DNA from: Pseudomonadota bacterium
Lineage (GTDB): Bacteria; Pseudomonadota; Alphaproteobacteria; Acetobacterales; Acetobacteraceae
DNA length: 64,000 nt
Assembly: GCA_021805545.1 (NCBI GenBank)
Contig: JAJZFB010000044.1
Location: 1 to 64,000 of the forward strand
Direction of reading: 5' to 3'
The position numbers were made by a program, and so were the translations under genes. Below, piece after piece: positions 19,189 to 27,957 of this stretch. The notes under the pieces were generated by a model. It did no database searches. It had not been told where the DNA came from and was given only the letters and a program-made list of their open reading frames with translations. Within the stretch, counting starts at the first letter, position 1. Each line of letters begins with the position of its first letter.

Positions 19189-20595
19189 TCAGGCCTCCAT
19201 AGAGGGAAAATGCAGCGTCACCCGTGTTCCGTGTCTCGGCGCGCTCTCGATTTCCGCCCGCCCGCCATGCAGCTCCATGATCGAACGCACGATGGAAAGC
19301 CCCAGACCCGAGCCTTGCGCCGCCTTGTGGCCGCGCGCCGGGTCGGTCTGGTAAAAACGGTCGAACAGCCGGGGCAGATGCTCGTGCGCGATGCCTGGCC
19401 CCTGGTCAGAAACGGCAATCTCCACGCCGTTGGCCGGGCCGCCCGAGATGGCCAGCACAATCGCCGAGCCCGGCGGCCCATGGCGCACGGCGTTTGCCAG
19501 CACATTGCCCAACGCCTGACGGAGCAGCAGCGTATCCGCATAGAGCGTGGCAGCTCCCTCAATGCACAAGCGCAAACCCTTGGGCCGCGACTGAGCCTCA
19601 TATTGCGCCACCACCCAAGCGCAGATTTCGCTGGCCTCACAACGCTCATGCCGCAGCGCGTGGCTGGGGTTTTCCACCCGCGCCAGAAACAACAAATTCT
19701 CGATCAGCCCGGTCAGGCGCTGGCCATCCTCCAACGCCGAAGCGATGGCGGCGTGATATTCCGTCTCGTTACGGGGGCGGGTGAGACAAACCTCCAGGCT
19801 TCCGGTGAGATTCGAGAGCGGGGTACGCAGCTCATGCGCGATATCCGCCGAGAAACGCGAGAGACGCTCGAAACTTGACTCGAGATTATCCAACATCTGG
19901 TTGAACACCTGTACCAGCCCAGTCAGCTCGCGCGGCCATGGTGGGTCCTGCGGAATGCGCCGGGAAAGCTGGGCGGGGGTAATGCTCTGCGCCACCTTGG
20001 CGATGCGCGTCAGCGGCGCCAGCGCATGTGCGGCGGCTAGCCGTCCGGCCCCCAGCAAAAGCGGCACCATCAGCAGGAAGAATACGGCCAGAGCGCGGTG
20101 AAAATCGGTCAGCAGCGCTTCATCCCGCGTGATGTCCAGCCCGATTTGCAGAACGACATCCTGTGGTCCTTGCAAGGGCAGGCTGGTAAGCAGCCAGGAG
20201 CTGTTGCCGGTTTGATAAGGGATGAGCGTCAAGCTTTGCACATCGCGCGTTGCGGGAAACAAGCTCGCGGGCAGGGCCGCGCCCATGCTTGGCGTTTCGC
20301 CCGCCAGCTTTCCCGCCACGAGCACTCTGGCTTCATAGGCGCGCAGCCGGGCGCCATCGGTCTCTTTCAAAATCTCGCCGATGAGCATGTTCGGCGCGCC
20401 AGTGCCTTCATTCAGATCATCTTGAAACTCCGCCGCCTTAGCCTGGAGAAAATCCCGATGCGCGATGGTAAAATTGGCCTCAAGCTTCCAGTTGGCCAAC
20501 AGCGCGAACAGCCCCACCGCCAGCAGCGCCCCCAGCGTGTAGAGCAAGGCGAGGCGGCCACTGATGGACGCAGCGCGAAGGGTTGGAAGCCTCAT
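19189..20595 (-). CDS. Heavy-metal-type sensor histidine kinase
   Basis: Two TM, HAMP, FSADIAHELRTPLSNLTGSLE, NAVRHGPPGS, DQGPGIAHEHLPRLFDRFYQ, GSGLGLSIVRSIMELHGG. Confidence 0.92.
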   Translation of the reverse strand: MRLPTLRAASISGRLALLYTLGALLAVGLFALLANWKLEANFTIAHRDFLQAKAAEFQDDLNEGTGAPNMLIGEILKETDGARLRAYEARVLVAGKLAGETPSMGAALPASLFPATRDVQSLTLIPYQTGNSSWLLTSLPLQGPQDVVLQIGLDITRDEALLTDFHRALAVFFLLMVPLLLGAGRLAAAHALAPLTRIAKVAQSITPAQLSRRIPQDPPWPRELTGLVQVFNQMLDNLESSFERLSRFSADIAHELRTPLSNLTGSLEVCLTRPRNETEYHAAIASALEDGQRLTGLIENLLFLARVENPSHALRHERCEASEICAWVVAQYEAQSRPKGLRLCIEGAATLYADTLLLRQALGNVLANAVRHGPPGSAIVLAISGGPANGVEIAVSDQGPGIAHEHLPRLFDRFYQTDPARGHKAAQGSGLGLSIVRSIMELHGGRAEIESAPRHGTRVTLHFPSMEA

Positions 20596-21263
20596 CTATC
20601 CAGCACATAGCCGGTGCCGCGGATCGTGTGCAGCAAGGCAGTTTCAAAGGGCGTGTCCAGCTTGGCGCGCAGGCGGCGCACCAGGGCGTCCACCGCGTTA
20701 GTTTGCTGGTCATGGAACAGGCCCCAAACCGCCTCGGCGATGAGGGTGCGCGAGAGCACCCGCCCCTGGTTGCGCGCCAGCAACAGCAGCAGCGCGTACT
20801 CCTTGGAAGTAAGCAATAGGACCTGCCCCGCGCGGGTGACGCGGTGGCGCAGCGTGTCGATCTCCAGATCCCCCACGGCCATCACGCTGGAGCCGGGTAC
20901 TGTCTTGGGCAGCCGGGCCAGATTGCGCAGCCGCGCCAGTAATTCCGCAAAGGCGAAAGGCTTGATCAGATAGTCATTGGCGCCGAGGTCGAGGCCCCGC
21001 ACCCTATCCTCCACATGGTCCCGCGCGGTGAGGAACAATACCGGTGTGGCCCGCCCGGCGGCACGCAGACGTTTGAGCACCTCCCAGCCATCGAGGCCGG
21101 GCATCATCACGTCTAAGATAATCGCGTCGAACTCCCTCGCCAAAGCCAGGGCCAGCGCATCCGCGCCATCACCCACAGCATCCACGGCATGGCCGTCCTC
21201 ACGCAACCCCTTAGTGAGGTAGTCGACCGTCTTCCGTTCGTCCTCGGCCAGTAAAAGCTGCAT
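20592..21263 (-). CDS. OmpR-family response regulator
   Basis: MQLLLAEDERKTVDYLTKGLREDGHAVDAV...ILDVMMPGLDG...LIKPFAFAELLARLR...DALVRRLRAKLDTPFETALLHTIRGTGYVLD. Confidence 0.93.
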   Translation of the reverse strand: MQLLLAEDERKTVDYLTKGLREDGHAVDAVGDGADALALALAREFDAIILDVMMPGLDGWEVLKRLRAAGRATPVLFLTARDHVEDRVRGLDLGANDYLIKPFAFAELLARLRNLARLPKTVPGSSVMAVGDLEIDTLRHRVTRAGQVLLLTSKEYALLLLLARNQGRVLSRTLIAEAVWGLFHDQQTNAVDALVRRLRAKLDTPFETALLHTIRGTGYVLDR

Positions 21264-21539
21264 GATCCCTTCTGTGAAAGCAGGTCTCGGCAAGCATATC
21301 CCCCCAGCGTCGAAGCAGCTAGCTCCGTCCGCTTCCCGGCAACTTCCCCTCACAATTCCCTCGGGCGTGCAACGGTGATGGAGGGTGACGGGAGGCCACG
21401 GCGGGAGACAAAGGGTAGGCTCGAACCGCCAGACCATGGGCGGCCGGTCGTGGTTCGCCTGAATACAACGTTCGTCGCTCCGGTATTGATGAACTTGACG
21501 GTCAGCCATTCGCCCTCGGCAGGTAGCCAACCGCGTGCC

Positions 21540-22136
21540 CTACGCCGCCGCACTGTGCTCCTCGCGGGCGGCGGACCAAACCTCACGGGCAGCATCCGCA
21601 TTGATGATGGCGATGCCGAGGCCGACCAGCAGGTCGGGCCAGGCCGAGCGCCAGAGGGAGGCCGTGACCATGCCTGCGAGGATGATGGCGATGTTGGCCA
21701 GCACATCGTTGCGGGCGGAGAGGTAGGCGGCCTTGGCGAGACTGCCACCATGCACGCGGTGGCGCGCCAACATGAGCGCGCAAGCGGCGTTGATCAGCAT
21801 CGCCCCGGCGGCCGTGGCCGAGAGCAGCAAGGGCGAAGGCGGCACAGGGTGGAGGAATTTCTGCCACGCGGTCCAGATGGTGGCGAGGCCGGGCACCAGC
21901 AGGATGCCGGCCAGTGCCATGCCGAGCCGTGCCCGCAGCTTCAGCCTCCAGCCCAAGGCCAGCATGATGAGCAGGTTGACGGAGGCATCCTCCAGGAAGT
22001 CGATGCTGTCAGCGAAGAGCGAGACCGAGCCGATAGCCAGCGCCACGGCGAACTCGATGCCGAAATAAGCGAGGTTGAGTGCGCCGGCCCAGAAGACCGC
22101 ACGGCGGAAAGTTGAATTTCTGGCGGCCTCGCTCAA
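21540..22136 (-). CDS. Short CDF-like cation transporter
   Basis: AVALAIGSVSLFADSIDFLEDASVNLL, SARNDVLANIAIILAGMV; no C-terminal cytoplasmic domain. Confidence 0.75.
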   Translation of the reverse strand: MSEAARNSTFRRAVFWAGALNLAYFGIEFAVALAIGSVSLFADSIDFLEDASVNLLIMLALGWRLKLRARLGMALAGILLVPGLATIWTAWQKFLHPVPPSPLLLSATAAGAMLINAACALMLARHRVHGGSLAKAAYLSARNDVLANIAIILAGMVTASLWRSAWPDLLVGLGIAIINADAAREVWSAAREEHSAAA

Positions 22137-22180
22137 GCTTGATCCTCTCTGGCACAGTCTCGTTAGGCGTCTTCCATGGC

Positions 22181-22197
22181 ATAGGGGGGTAGGCTAT
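22181..22197. promoter_or_regulatory. RcnR/DmeR-type G-tract operator ATAGGGGGGTAGGCTAT
   Basis: Inverted ATAG...CTAT flanking a G6 tract, 10 bp upstream of a CsoR/RcnR-family gene. Confidence 0.55.
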
Positions 22198-22206
22198 ACA
22201 AGCCGC

Positions 22207-22485
22207 ATGAGCCATACCGTCCGTGACAAACAGCGCCTGCTAGCGCGCGTGCGCCGCATCCGCGGCCAGGTTGAAGCCATCGAGCGCGCGCTGGAGAGCG
22301 AGGCCAGTTGCGAGAAGGTGATGCACCTGCTCGCCGGCATGCGCGGCGCCACGGCGGGGCTGATGGCGCAGATCGTCGAGGACCATGTCCTCACCCATCT
22401 CGTGGATGCTGAAAAACACCCCGGCGCCCTAAACGAAGACGCGGCCGAGCAATTGCTCGAAGTCGTCCGCACCTATTTGAAGTAA
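22207..22485 (+). CDS. CsoR/RcnR-family regulator (DmeR-like)
   Basis: MSHTVRDKQRLLARVRRIRGQVEAIERALESEASCEKVMHLLAGMRGATAGLMAQIVEDHVLTHLVD; immediately upstream of a DmeF-like CDF. Confidence 0.85.
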   Translation: MSHTVRDKQRLLARVRRIRGQVEAIERALESEASCEKVMHLLAGMRGATAGLMAQIVEDHVLTHLVDAEKHPGALNEDAAEQLLEVVRTYLK

Positions 22486-22486
22486 T

Positions 22487-23740
22487 ATGCTGATGCAGAC
22501 TCAAACTATGCCCAAGGCCGGCCACAGCCATATTTTTCTAGGCGCCGATCATGACAGCAGCGAGCAGCGCACCTGGTGGGTGATCTGGCTCTGCGGCGCG
22601 ATGATGGTGGCGGAGATACTGGGCGGCTGGTTATTCGGCTCCATCGCCCTGGTGGCCGACGGGCTGCACATGAGCACCCATGCCGGCGCCATGCTACTGG
22701 CCGCCCTCGCCTATCGCTACGCCCGTCGGCATGCGAGCGATCCGCGCTTCTCTTTCGGCACCGGTAAATTGGGCGACCTCGCGGGCTTCACCAGCGCCAT
22801 CATCCTGGCCATAATAGCGTTGCTGATCGGGTTTGAGGCGGTGAGCCGCTTCCTCTCACCCGTGCCAATCCATTTTGCCGAGGCCATTCCCATTGCCTGC
22901 CTCGGGCTGGTTGTGAACATCGTCAGCGCCGTGCTGCTTTCCGGCGGGCACGACCATGGGCACAGTCATGGGCATGGACACAGCCACGCACATCATGACC
23001 ATGATGACGAACACATCATCCCTACTTCCTTTGGCGAGGTTCAGCTGGAGGTTTTCGAAGACGGCGTGCCGCCACGCTTCCGCCTGTATGGCGCTCCTGG
23101 GCTCGATATTCCCGCCGACGCCGCCATGATCGAAACCGTGCGTCCCGACGGCACGCGCCAGAGCTTCGGTTTCGTGGCACAGAACGGCTATCTTGAATCC
23201 ATCGACGAAATTCCGGAGCCGCACGAATTCGTGGCTGATGTCAAACTCTTTGATCAGTCCTACAACGTCGCGTTCGAGGAACATGAGCACGCCAGCGGTG
23301 CCGCCGGACGGGACAACAACATGCGAGCCGCCGTGGTGCATGTAGCGGCCGATGCAGCGGTTTCCGTGCTGGTGATCGTGGGGCTGCTGCTGGCCCGCGC
23401 TTTCGGCTGGCTGTGGATGGACCCGCTGGTCGGCATTGTCGGCGCGGCCGTCATCGCGAGCTGGGCCGTGGGGCTGATCCGCGACACGGGCGGCATCCTG
23501 CTGGACATGACGCCGGACAGGGGCATGGAACAGAAGCTGCGAGACGCGATCGAGCACGACGGCGACGAGCTGGCCGACCTGCATCTCTGGCGGCTCGGTC
23601 CCGGCCATCTGGGCGCGATCCTCTCTGTCACCACCTCAAGTGATCGTACAGCCCTCCACTATCGCGAGCGCCTTGGCCGGTTCAATTCCCTGTCGCACCT
23701 GACCATCGAGGTTCACGAATCCCGGAGCCAGAACAGCTGA
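22487..23740 (+). CDS. dmeF: DmeF-like CDF Co/Ni efflux transporter with extra domain in the His-rich loop
   Basis: MPKAGHSHIFLGADHDSSEQRTWWVIWLCGAMMVAEILGGW; GHDHGHSHGHGHSHAHHDHDDEH; DNNMRAAVVHVAADAAVSVLVI. Confidence 0.85.
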   Translation: MLMQTQTMPKAGHSHIFLGADHDSSEQRTWWVIWLCGAMMVAEILGGWLFGSIALVADGLHMSTHAGAMLLAALAYRYARRHASDPRFSFGTGKLGDLAGFTSAIILAIIALLIGFEAVSRFLSPVPIHFAEAIPIACLGLVVNIVSAVLLSGGHDHGHSHGHGHSHAHHDHDDEHIIPTSFGEVQLEVFEDGVPPRFRLYGAPGLDIPADAAMIETVRPDGTRQSFGFVAQNGYLESIDEIPEPHEFVADVKLFDQSYNVAFEEHEHASGAAGRDNNMRAAVVHVAADAAVSVLVIVGLLLARAFGWLWMDPLVGIVGAAVIASWAVGLIRDTGGILLDMTPDRGMEQKLRDAIEHDGDELADLHLWRLGPGHLGAILSVTTSSDRTALHYRERLGRFNSLSHLTIEVHESRSQNS

Positions 23741-23765
23741 ACCATGCGACTCTGACAGATGAAAG

Positions 23766-23792
23766 CGCCGCTGTCTCGCAGCGGCGTTGTTC
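23766..23792 (+). terminator. Rho-independent-like terminator downstream of dmeF-like gene
   Basis: CGCCGCTG-TCTCG-CAGCGGCG followed by TTGTTCTT. Confidence 0.75.
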
Positions 23793-23974
23793 TTGCGTCG
23801 GCGTCCCGGTTATCGCATCGTAAATCAGCATCATATTCGTTACGATATCACACATCTTAAAACTTACTGCCGATTAGGTGCATCGCTTCACTTTGCAATG
23901 ACGAACTTTCGGGACATCCCTGTTAATCGCCAAATCTTTTTGAAAAGACCAATATCAGGCAACCTCATTCAAAC

Positions 23975-24078
23975 GGGGCCAAGCCCCAGGTTGCACACCC
24001 GCAAGGGGTGCGCTTTTGGGCGATCCGCCGAGCGGCTCGCTGTCTGGCCGGGCCTATGCCCGTCCCCAACAGCCCCAA
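23975..24078 (+). repeat. Dispersed multi-hairpin intergenic repeat, copy A
   Basis: GGGGCCAAGCCCCAGGTTGCACACCCGCAAGGGGTGCGCTTTTGGGCGATCCGCCGAGCGGCTCGCTGTCTGGCCGG; same as copy B at 25752-25843. Confidence 0.8.
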
Positions 24079-24183
24079 GATCAAACGTTAATTTCTACAG
24101 CCAGCACCTCCGGCACCCTTAACCTGGTCGGGCTACCCTCCTTCGGACTCACTCGGGATAGCGGCGTTGCCTGGCGTTCTTGC

Positions 24184-24399
24184 TCATTCCTCATCCGCCT
24201 GCACCAGATCGGCCACAGTAACGTCGAGCACCCGCGCCAATTCATACAGCGTGATCACGGTCGGATTCCGCCGCCCCCGCTCCAGACTGCTCAAATATTG
24301 CTGGCTGACCCCCGAACGCGCCTCGACCTCTTCCTGCGTCAGGCCCTTGGCCTTGCGCAGCCGCGCAAAATTCCGCCCCACCAATTGCCGCATATCCAT
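24184..24399 (-). CDS. XRE-family transcriptional regulator
   Basis: MDMRQLVGRNFARLRKAKGLTQEEVEARSGVSQQYLSSLERGRRNPTVITLYELARVLDVTVADLV: classic HTH_3. Confidence 0.93.
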   Translation of the reverse strand: MDMRQLVGRNFARLRKAKGLTQEEVEARSGVSQQYLSSLERGRRNPTVITLYELARVLDVTVADLVQADEE

Positions 24400-24429
24400 G
24401 CGGCATGCATTGCCCGCTTACACACTTTA

Positions 24430-24441
24430 AGTTTATAAACT
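24430..24441. promoter_or_regulatory. Perfect palindrome AGTTTATAAACT upstream of the XRE gene
   Basis: 12-bp perfect dyad in an AT-rich patch, 30 bp from the XRE start codon and within the divergent promoter region. Confidence 0.55.
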
Positions 24442-24616
24442 ATAATATGTATTTTACGCGGAATGTGGTAAGGACCATGCGCGGGGATGATTTCCCCGAA
24501 CAATGAACACCACCCTACCTCCCGCTTGAATGCATTGATTTCCGCGCGGCCCCCGCTCCACATGGCACCGCCGGAACGGTACAGACGATCGGGTAGAACC
24601 ACGCGGGCATAAGCCA

Positions 24617-25675
24617 ATGCATGACACGGATCAGCCGGTCTGGGATGACATACAACGCTGGGAGATGGCCATGCGGGCCACGACTGGCCTGCTCAAGATT
24701 TTCTCTTTCCCCGAATTCTTTACCGCCGCCGCTGAGTGCTTGGCCAAGCTCCTCGGCGCCGATGGCGTGGCGCTGATTGTTTTCGATGAACCCGGGCAAT
24801 TGCGATACAAACTGTTCCACGGTTTGGAACAGCTCAACCAAACCCCCATCGTCAAATTCAGCTTCTCCGCCAGCCAGGGTACGGTCGGGCGCGCGCTCGC
24901 CTCGGGCCAGGCGTTGTTTACACCCGATTATCCCAACAGCGCGGATGCCATGCCGGATTTTGTTGCGGCGGGGCTGCGCGCCAATCTGGTTGTGCCACTG
25001 CCTGGGCCCGCCGGCTCCAACGGCGCCATCGCGATTGCCTGGCTGTACCGCCACCCCGCGCCACCAAACGCCACAAGCCTTGCCATTGCCGAGATGTTCG
25101 CCGCCCTTACCGGCTCAGCCGTGTACCGGGAAGCCTTGGAGGCTCAGCTCGAGACCCTCTCCCTCACCGACCCGCTGACGGGCTTGCCGAACCGGCGCAC
25201 ATTTATACTGCGCCTCATCAACGCGCAAAAACGTGCCTGCCGTAATCAGTCGCTCATGGCGCTCGCCGTGATCGATCTGGATGGTTTCAAAACCATCAAT
25301 GACGAACTCGGCCATGCCGCCGGAGATCAACGCCTGCTCCTGGCAGCCAATGCGATCCAAAACATCGTCCGTGACATTGATATGGTCGCCCGTTTTGGCG
25401 GGGACGAGTTTGTCGTCATTCTCGAGGATCTACGCTCTTCCCAAGAAATTCTTTCGATCCTCAACCGTATCGTCGGCGCCGTTCTTGAAGGCTGCAATAG
25501 CAGCAATGACCGATACAGGATCACCGCCAGCCTCGGCGCCACGATCTATCCGCTGGATTTTTCGGAACCAGAGATTTTGCTCAAACATGCGGATGAGGCG
25601 ATGTATCTCTCCAAGCGCAATGGCGGCAATCAGGTTACCCTGCTCCCCCGCGATCTGGTTTCTTCTTCGCGATAA
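24617..25675 (+). CDS. GAF-GGDEF diguanylate cyclase
   Basis: N-terminal GAF-like region; SLTDPLTGLPNRRTF; RDIDMVARFGGDEFVVIL (GGDEF plus RxxD I-site). Confidence 0.92.
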   Translation: MHDTDQPVWDDIQRWEMAMRATTGLLKIFSFPEFFTAAAECLAKLLGADGVALIVFDEPGQLRYKLFHGLEQLNQTPIVKFSFSASQGTVGRALASGQALFTPDYPNSADAMPDFVAAGLRANLVVPLPGPAGSNGAIAIAWLYRHPAPPNATSLAIAEMFAALTGSAVYREALEAQLETLSLTDPLTGLPNRRTFILRLINAQKRACRNQSLMALAVIDLDGFKTINDELGHAAGDQRLLLAANAIQNIVRDIDMVARFGGDEFVVILEDLRSSQEILSILNRIVGAVLEGCNSSNDRYRITASLGATIYPLDFSEPEILLKHADEAMYLSKRNGGNQVTLLPRDLVSSSR

Positions 25676-25751
25676 ACTATCGCCGGTGAGAAGGCCCTTG
25701 GGTCTCGTTGCATAGGTGTTTTGAGAAGAGCAGCCGGCAAAAATCTTCAGC

Positions 25752-25843
25752 GGGGCCAGGCCCCTGGTTGCGCACCCGCAAGGGGTGCGCTTCTGGGCGA
25801 TCCGCCAAGCGGCTCGCTTTCCGGCAGGCCCTTCGGCCTCGCC
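25752..25843 (+). repeat. Dispersed multi-hairpin intergenic repeat, copy B
   Basis: GGGGCCAGGCCCCTGGTTGCGCACCCGCAAGGGGTGCGCTTCTGGGCGATCCGCCAAGCGGCTCGCTTTCCGGCAGGCCCTTCGGCCTCGCC. Confidence 0.8.
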
Positions 25844-26044
25844 AAAGTCTTTGCGGTGTCACCCGTTGGGCGGTTCAGACAGTCCCCAGCCCCGCAGAAT
25901 CCATTTCTAAAAACAGGCGGTTCAGCCAGAGCGCGCCGGTAAACGGCGCGCTTTAAACGCCATCTGGCAAGCGGACCACGTGCCAGGAGTTATACTCACG
26001 GATCGTGAATAACCGGAGACGATCAACTAGTGCAGCTAGAAAGT

Positions 26045-26131
26045 TGGTGCGGGTGGTCGGAATCGAACCGACACTCCGTTGCCGGAACTGGATTTTGAAT
26101 CCAGCGCGTCTACCAGTTCCACCACACCCGC
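26045..26131 (-). tRNA. tRNA-Leu (CAA)
   Basis: Minus strand GCGGGTGTGGTGGAACTGGTAGACGCGCTGGATTCAAAATCCAGTTCCGGCAACGGAGTGTCGGTTCGATTCCGACCACCCGCACCA; anticodon loop TTCAAAA, long variable arm, T-loop TTCGATTCC, encoded CCA. Confidence 0.95.
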
Positions 26132-26201
26132 AACGCATGATGTCTATAACTCGTCTCCGCCCGCCTGCCAATACACCCCAAAAATGGTCACCTATCCATG
26201 C

Positions 26202-27476
26202 CTATTTAAGATCTTGACCAAATTTCGACCGTCCTGTGGAAGATGAGCGCCCTACCCCTCTCCGCCGCACGTTCACGGCTGATGCGTCGATCATATGTTT
26301 GATATGCGCGGCATAAAACTTCTCGATCATCTCAACGCTGGTCCGGCAGTTTTTGGCAATCTGATAGATATCGGCCCCTTCCATCAACCGCATCGAGATA
26401 TAGGTATGCCGGAGGCTGTATGCGGTTCGAGGATTTCCCTCACGATCAAATTTCAAATCTAACTCATCCAAAACGCTGTTCCACAGTTCCCTGTGTTTGA
26501 AAGGAAATAGTTTGTCGGTAGGGCCAGGCTTTCTGAACTCCCCCGACACATCGTCGCTACCCGCCTTGAGCTGGCGCCCCTTAGCCTCTATCTGCCTCGG
26601 CCGGTCGCGCAGCCGTTCAAACGGCAGTACGGCACCGGGCATGCTCTTACAGTACCCGACTCCGCGTTTACCGCGGACACTGATCTCCAGAATCGTTTCC
26701 TTCGATCCGGAGTCCTTGACGATCTCGACATCTCGAAACTCCAGTCGCCAAACCTCATCTGGGCGCAATCCGGTATTGACCATAAACAGGACAAAGTCGT
26801 GCAGTTGCTCGCAGGCCCAGCGCCAACGCTGTTTGGGTGGATCAGCCGCCCGTGCGCGCGTCGCTGTGTAGAGCCGCTTATAATCTTCCGGCGAGAGCCA
26901 AGCACGATGGGAAATTTTTCCTGAACTCTTATATGGAGCTGAAAGGTCTGGGATATGGTCGAGCCAACCGTTTCGCACGGCTGACTTCAGAACCAGCCGC
27001 AGAAGCACGATTTCTTGATGCATTGTTGACCGCGCGGGGCGCTTAGGCTGGCCCGTCTTCATGTCAACACGGGAGCTGCCCCTGTGAATGCGATATTCCT
27101 GCACCAGGCCAGCAGTAATCTCGGACAGCATTTTTTCCCCGAAAAACGGCTCCAAATGGACCTTAAGCCGCAGCCAATGCCCCTCCACGTATTTCGCGTT
27201 ACGCTCACCGGCCGTCAGCGCCGTATATTCTTTCCGAAACTGCTCCGCCGCGAATTTGAAGCTCTTCCCGGTCCGCAATTCACCGGCGCGCTGCTTCCCC
27301 TTCAACCCGAGATACCAGTCCTCGGCGATGTCCTTAGCCCGCGCGAGGCTTTCCTCCTTTGTGCTGATCCGAAAATTCTGGCCGTCGAACATGGCAGAAC
27401 ACTGCCAGAATCGGCTCCGATCTCGCCGATAGACATGGAGCTTGCCACCTAAAAGCTCGTGGTGCGCCGTCATCAT
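26202..27476 (-). CDS. Tyrosine recombinase/phage-type integrase
   Basis: 424 aa; MVNTGLRPDEVWRLEFRDVE, RTAYSLRHTYISMRLMEGADIYQIAKNCRTSVEMIEKFYAAH; next to tRNA-Leu. Confidence 0.88.
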   Translation of the reverse strand: MMTAHHELLGGKLHVYRRDRSRFWQCSAMFDGQNFRISTKEESLARAKDIAEDWYLGLKGKQRAGELRTGKSFKFAAEQFRKEYTALTAGERNAKYVEGHWLRLKVHLEPFFGEKMLSEITAGLVQEYRIHRGSSRVDMKTGQPKRPARSTMHQEIVLLRLVLKSAVRNGWLDHIPDLSAPYKSSGKISHRAWLSPEDYKRLYTATRARAADPPKQRWRWACEQLHDFVLFMVNTGLRPDEVWRLEFRDVEIVKDSGSKETILEISVRGKRGVGYCKSMPGAVLPFERLRDRPRQIEAKGRQLKAGSDDVSGEFRKPGPTDKLFPFKHRELWNSVLDELDLKFDREGNPRTAYSLRHTYISMRLMEGADIYQIAKNCRTSVEMIEKFYAAHIKHMIDASAVNVRRRGVGRSSSTGRSKFGQDLK

Positions 27477-27605
27477 ACAGCCTCCGGCCTATGCGAACAC
27501 GCGCAGGCAAAAGTGTGTAAGAAGTGTGCAGTGAAATTTATTACAGGATTTTCGCCGCAGGCGATTGAAATCACAGTGGAATTCCGGTGAATAAGACGTC
27601 ATAAA

Positions 27606-27725
27606 CCGGATTTTGAGTCCAGCGCGTCTACCAGTTCCACCACACCCGCATCGCACGATGTCTATACCGCGCGCCCAGCCGCCTGCCAATACACCGCATA
27701 CAAGATCAGCCATTCATACCTGTTT
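27606..27725 (-). repeat. Partial duplicate of the tRNA-Leu 5' half plus upstream flank (att-like direct repeat)
   Basis: GGATTTTGAGTCCAGCGCGTCTACCAGTTCCACCACACCCGCATCGCACGATGTCTATA... matches 26091-26215 (GGATTTTGAATCCAGCGCGTCTACCAGTTCCACCACACCCGCA...); the tRNA 3' half is absent here. Confidence 0.85.
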
Positions 27726-27846
27726 GAGGTTCTGCCTTTGCATTCCGGCGCAAGCCGGCCACGCTGGCACACGGCAATGGCGGGCACCCCGCTCTCGAAC
27801 CGGGAACCAGGCGGGCCAGGGACCATCCGCCTCTCAATCAATGGAG

Positions 27847-27906
27847 CAGAGCGCGCTTCAGACGTTCGAAGCGTGCGCAAAGCGAGCGCATCTCAAGTCA
27901 TCGCGC
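27847..27906 (+). repeat. Dispersed palindromic intergenic repeat type 2, copy 1
   Basis: CAGAGCGCGCTTCAGACGTTCGAAGCGTGCGCAAAGCGAGCGCATCTCAAGTCATCGCGC; matches 32787-32849. Confidence 0.75.
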
Positions 27907-27957
27907 ATGCCTGAACAAGGGTCATTCAACCAGAATAAACCGTTATTTATCAACAAC

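Noticed and set aside
21350-21530. N-terminal extension of the response regulator ORF and the nearby short ORF (VKFINTGATNVVFRRTTTGRP) as a gene
   Set aside because: The response regulator clearly starts at MQLLLAEDE (21263); the remaining sequence might be a mobile-element remnant but there is no motif firm enough to claim it.
27606-27649. Second functional tRNA-Leu gene
   Set aside because: Only the 5' half to the anticodon stem is present; variable arm, T-arm and acceptor 3' strand are missing.
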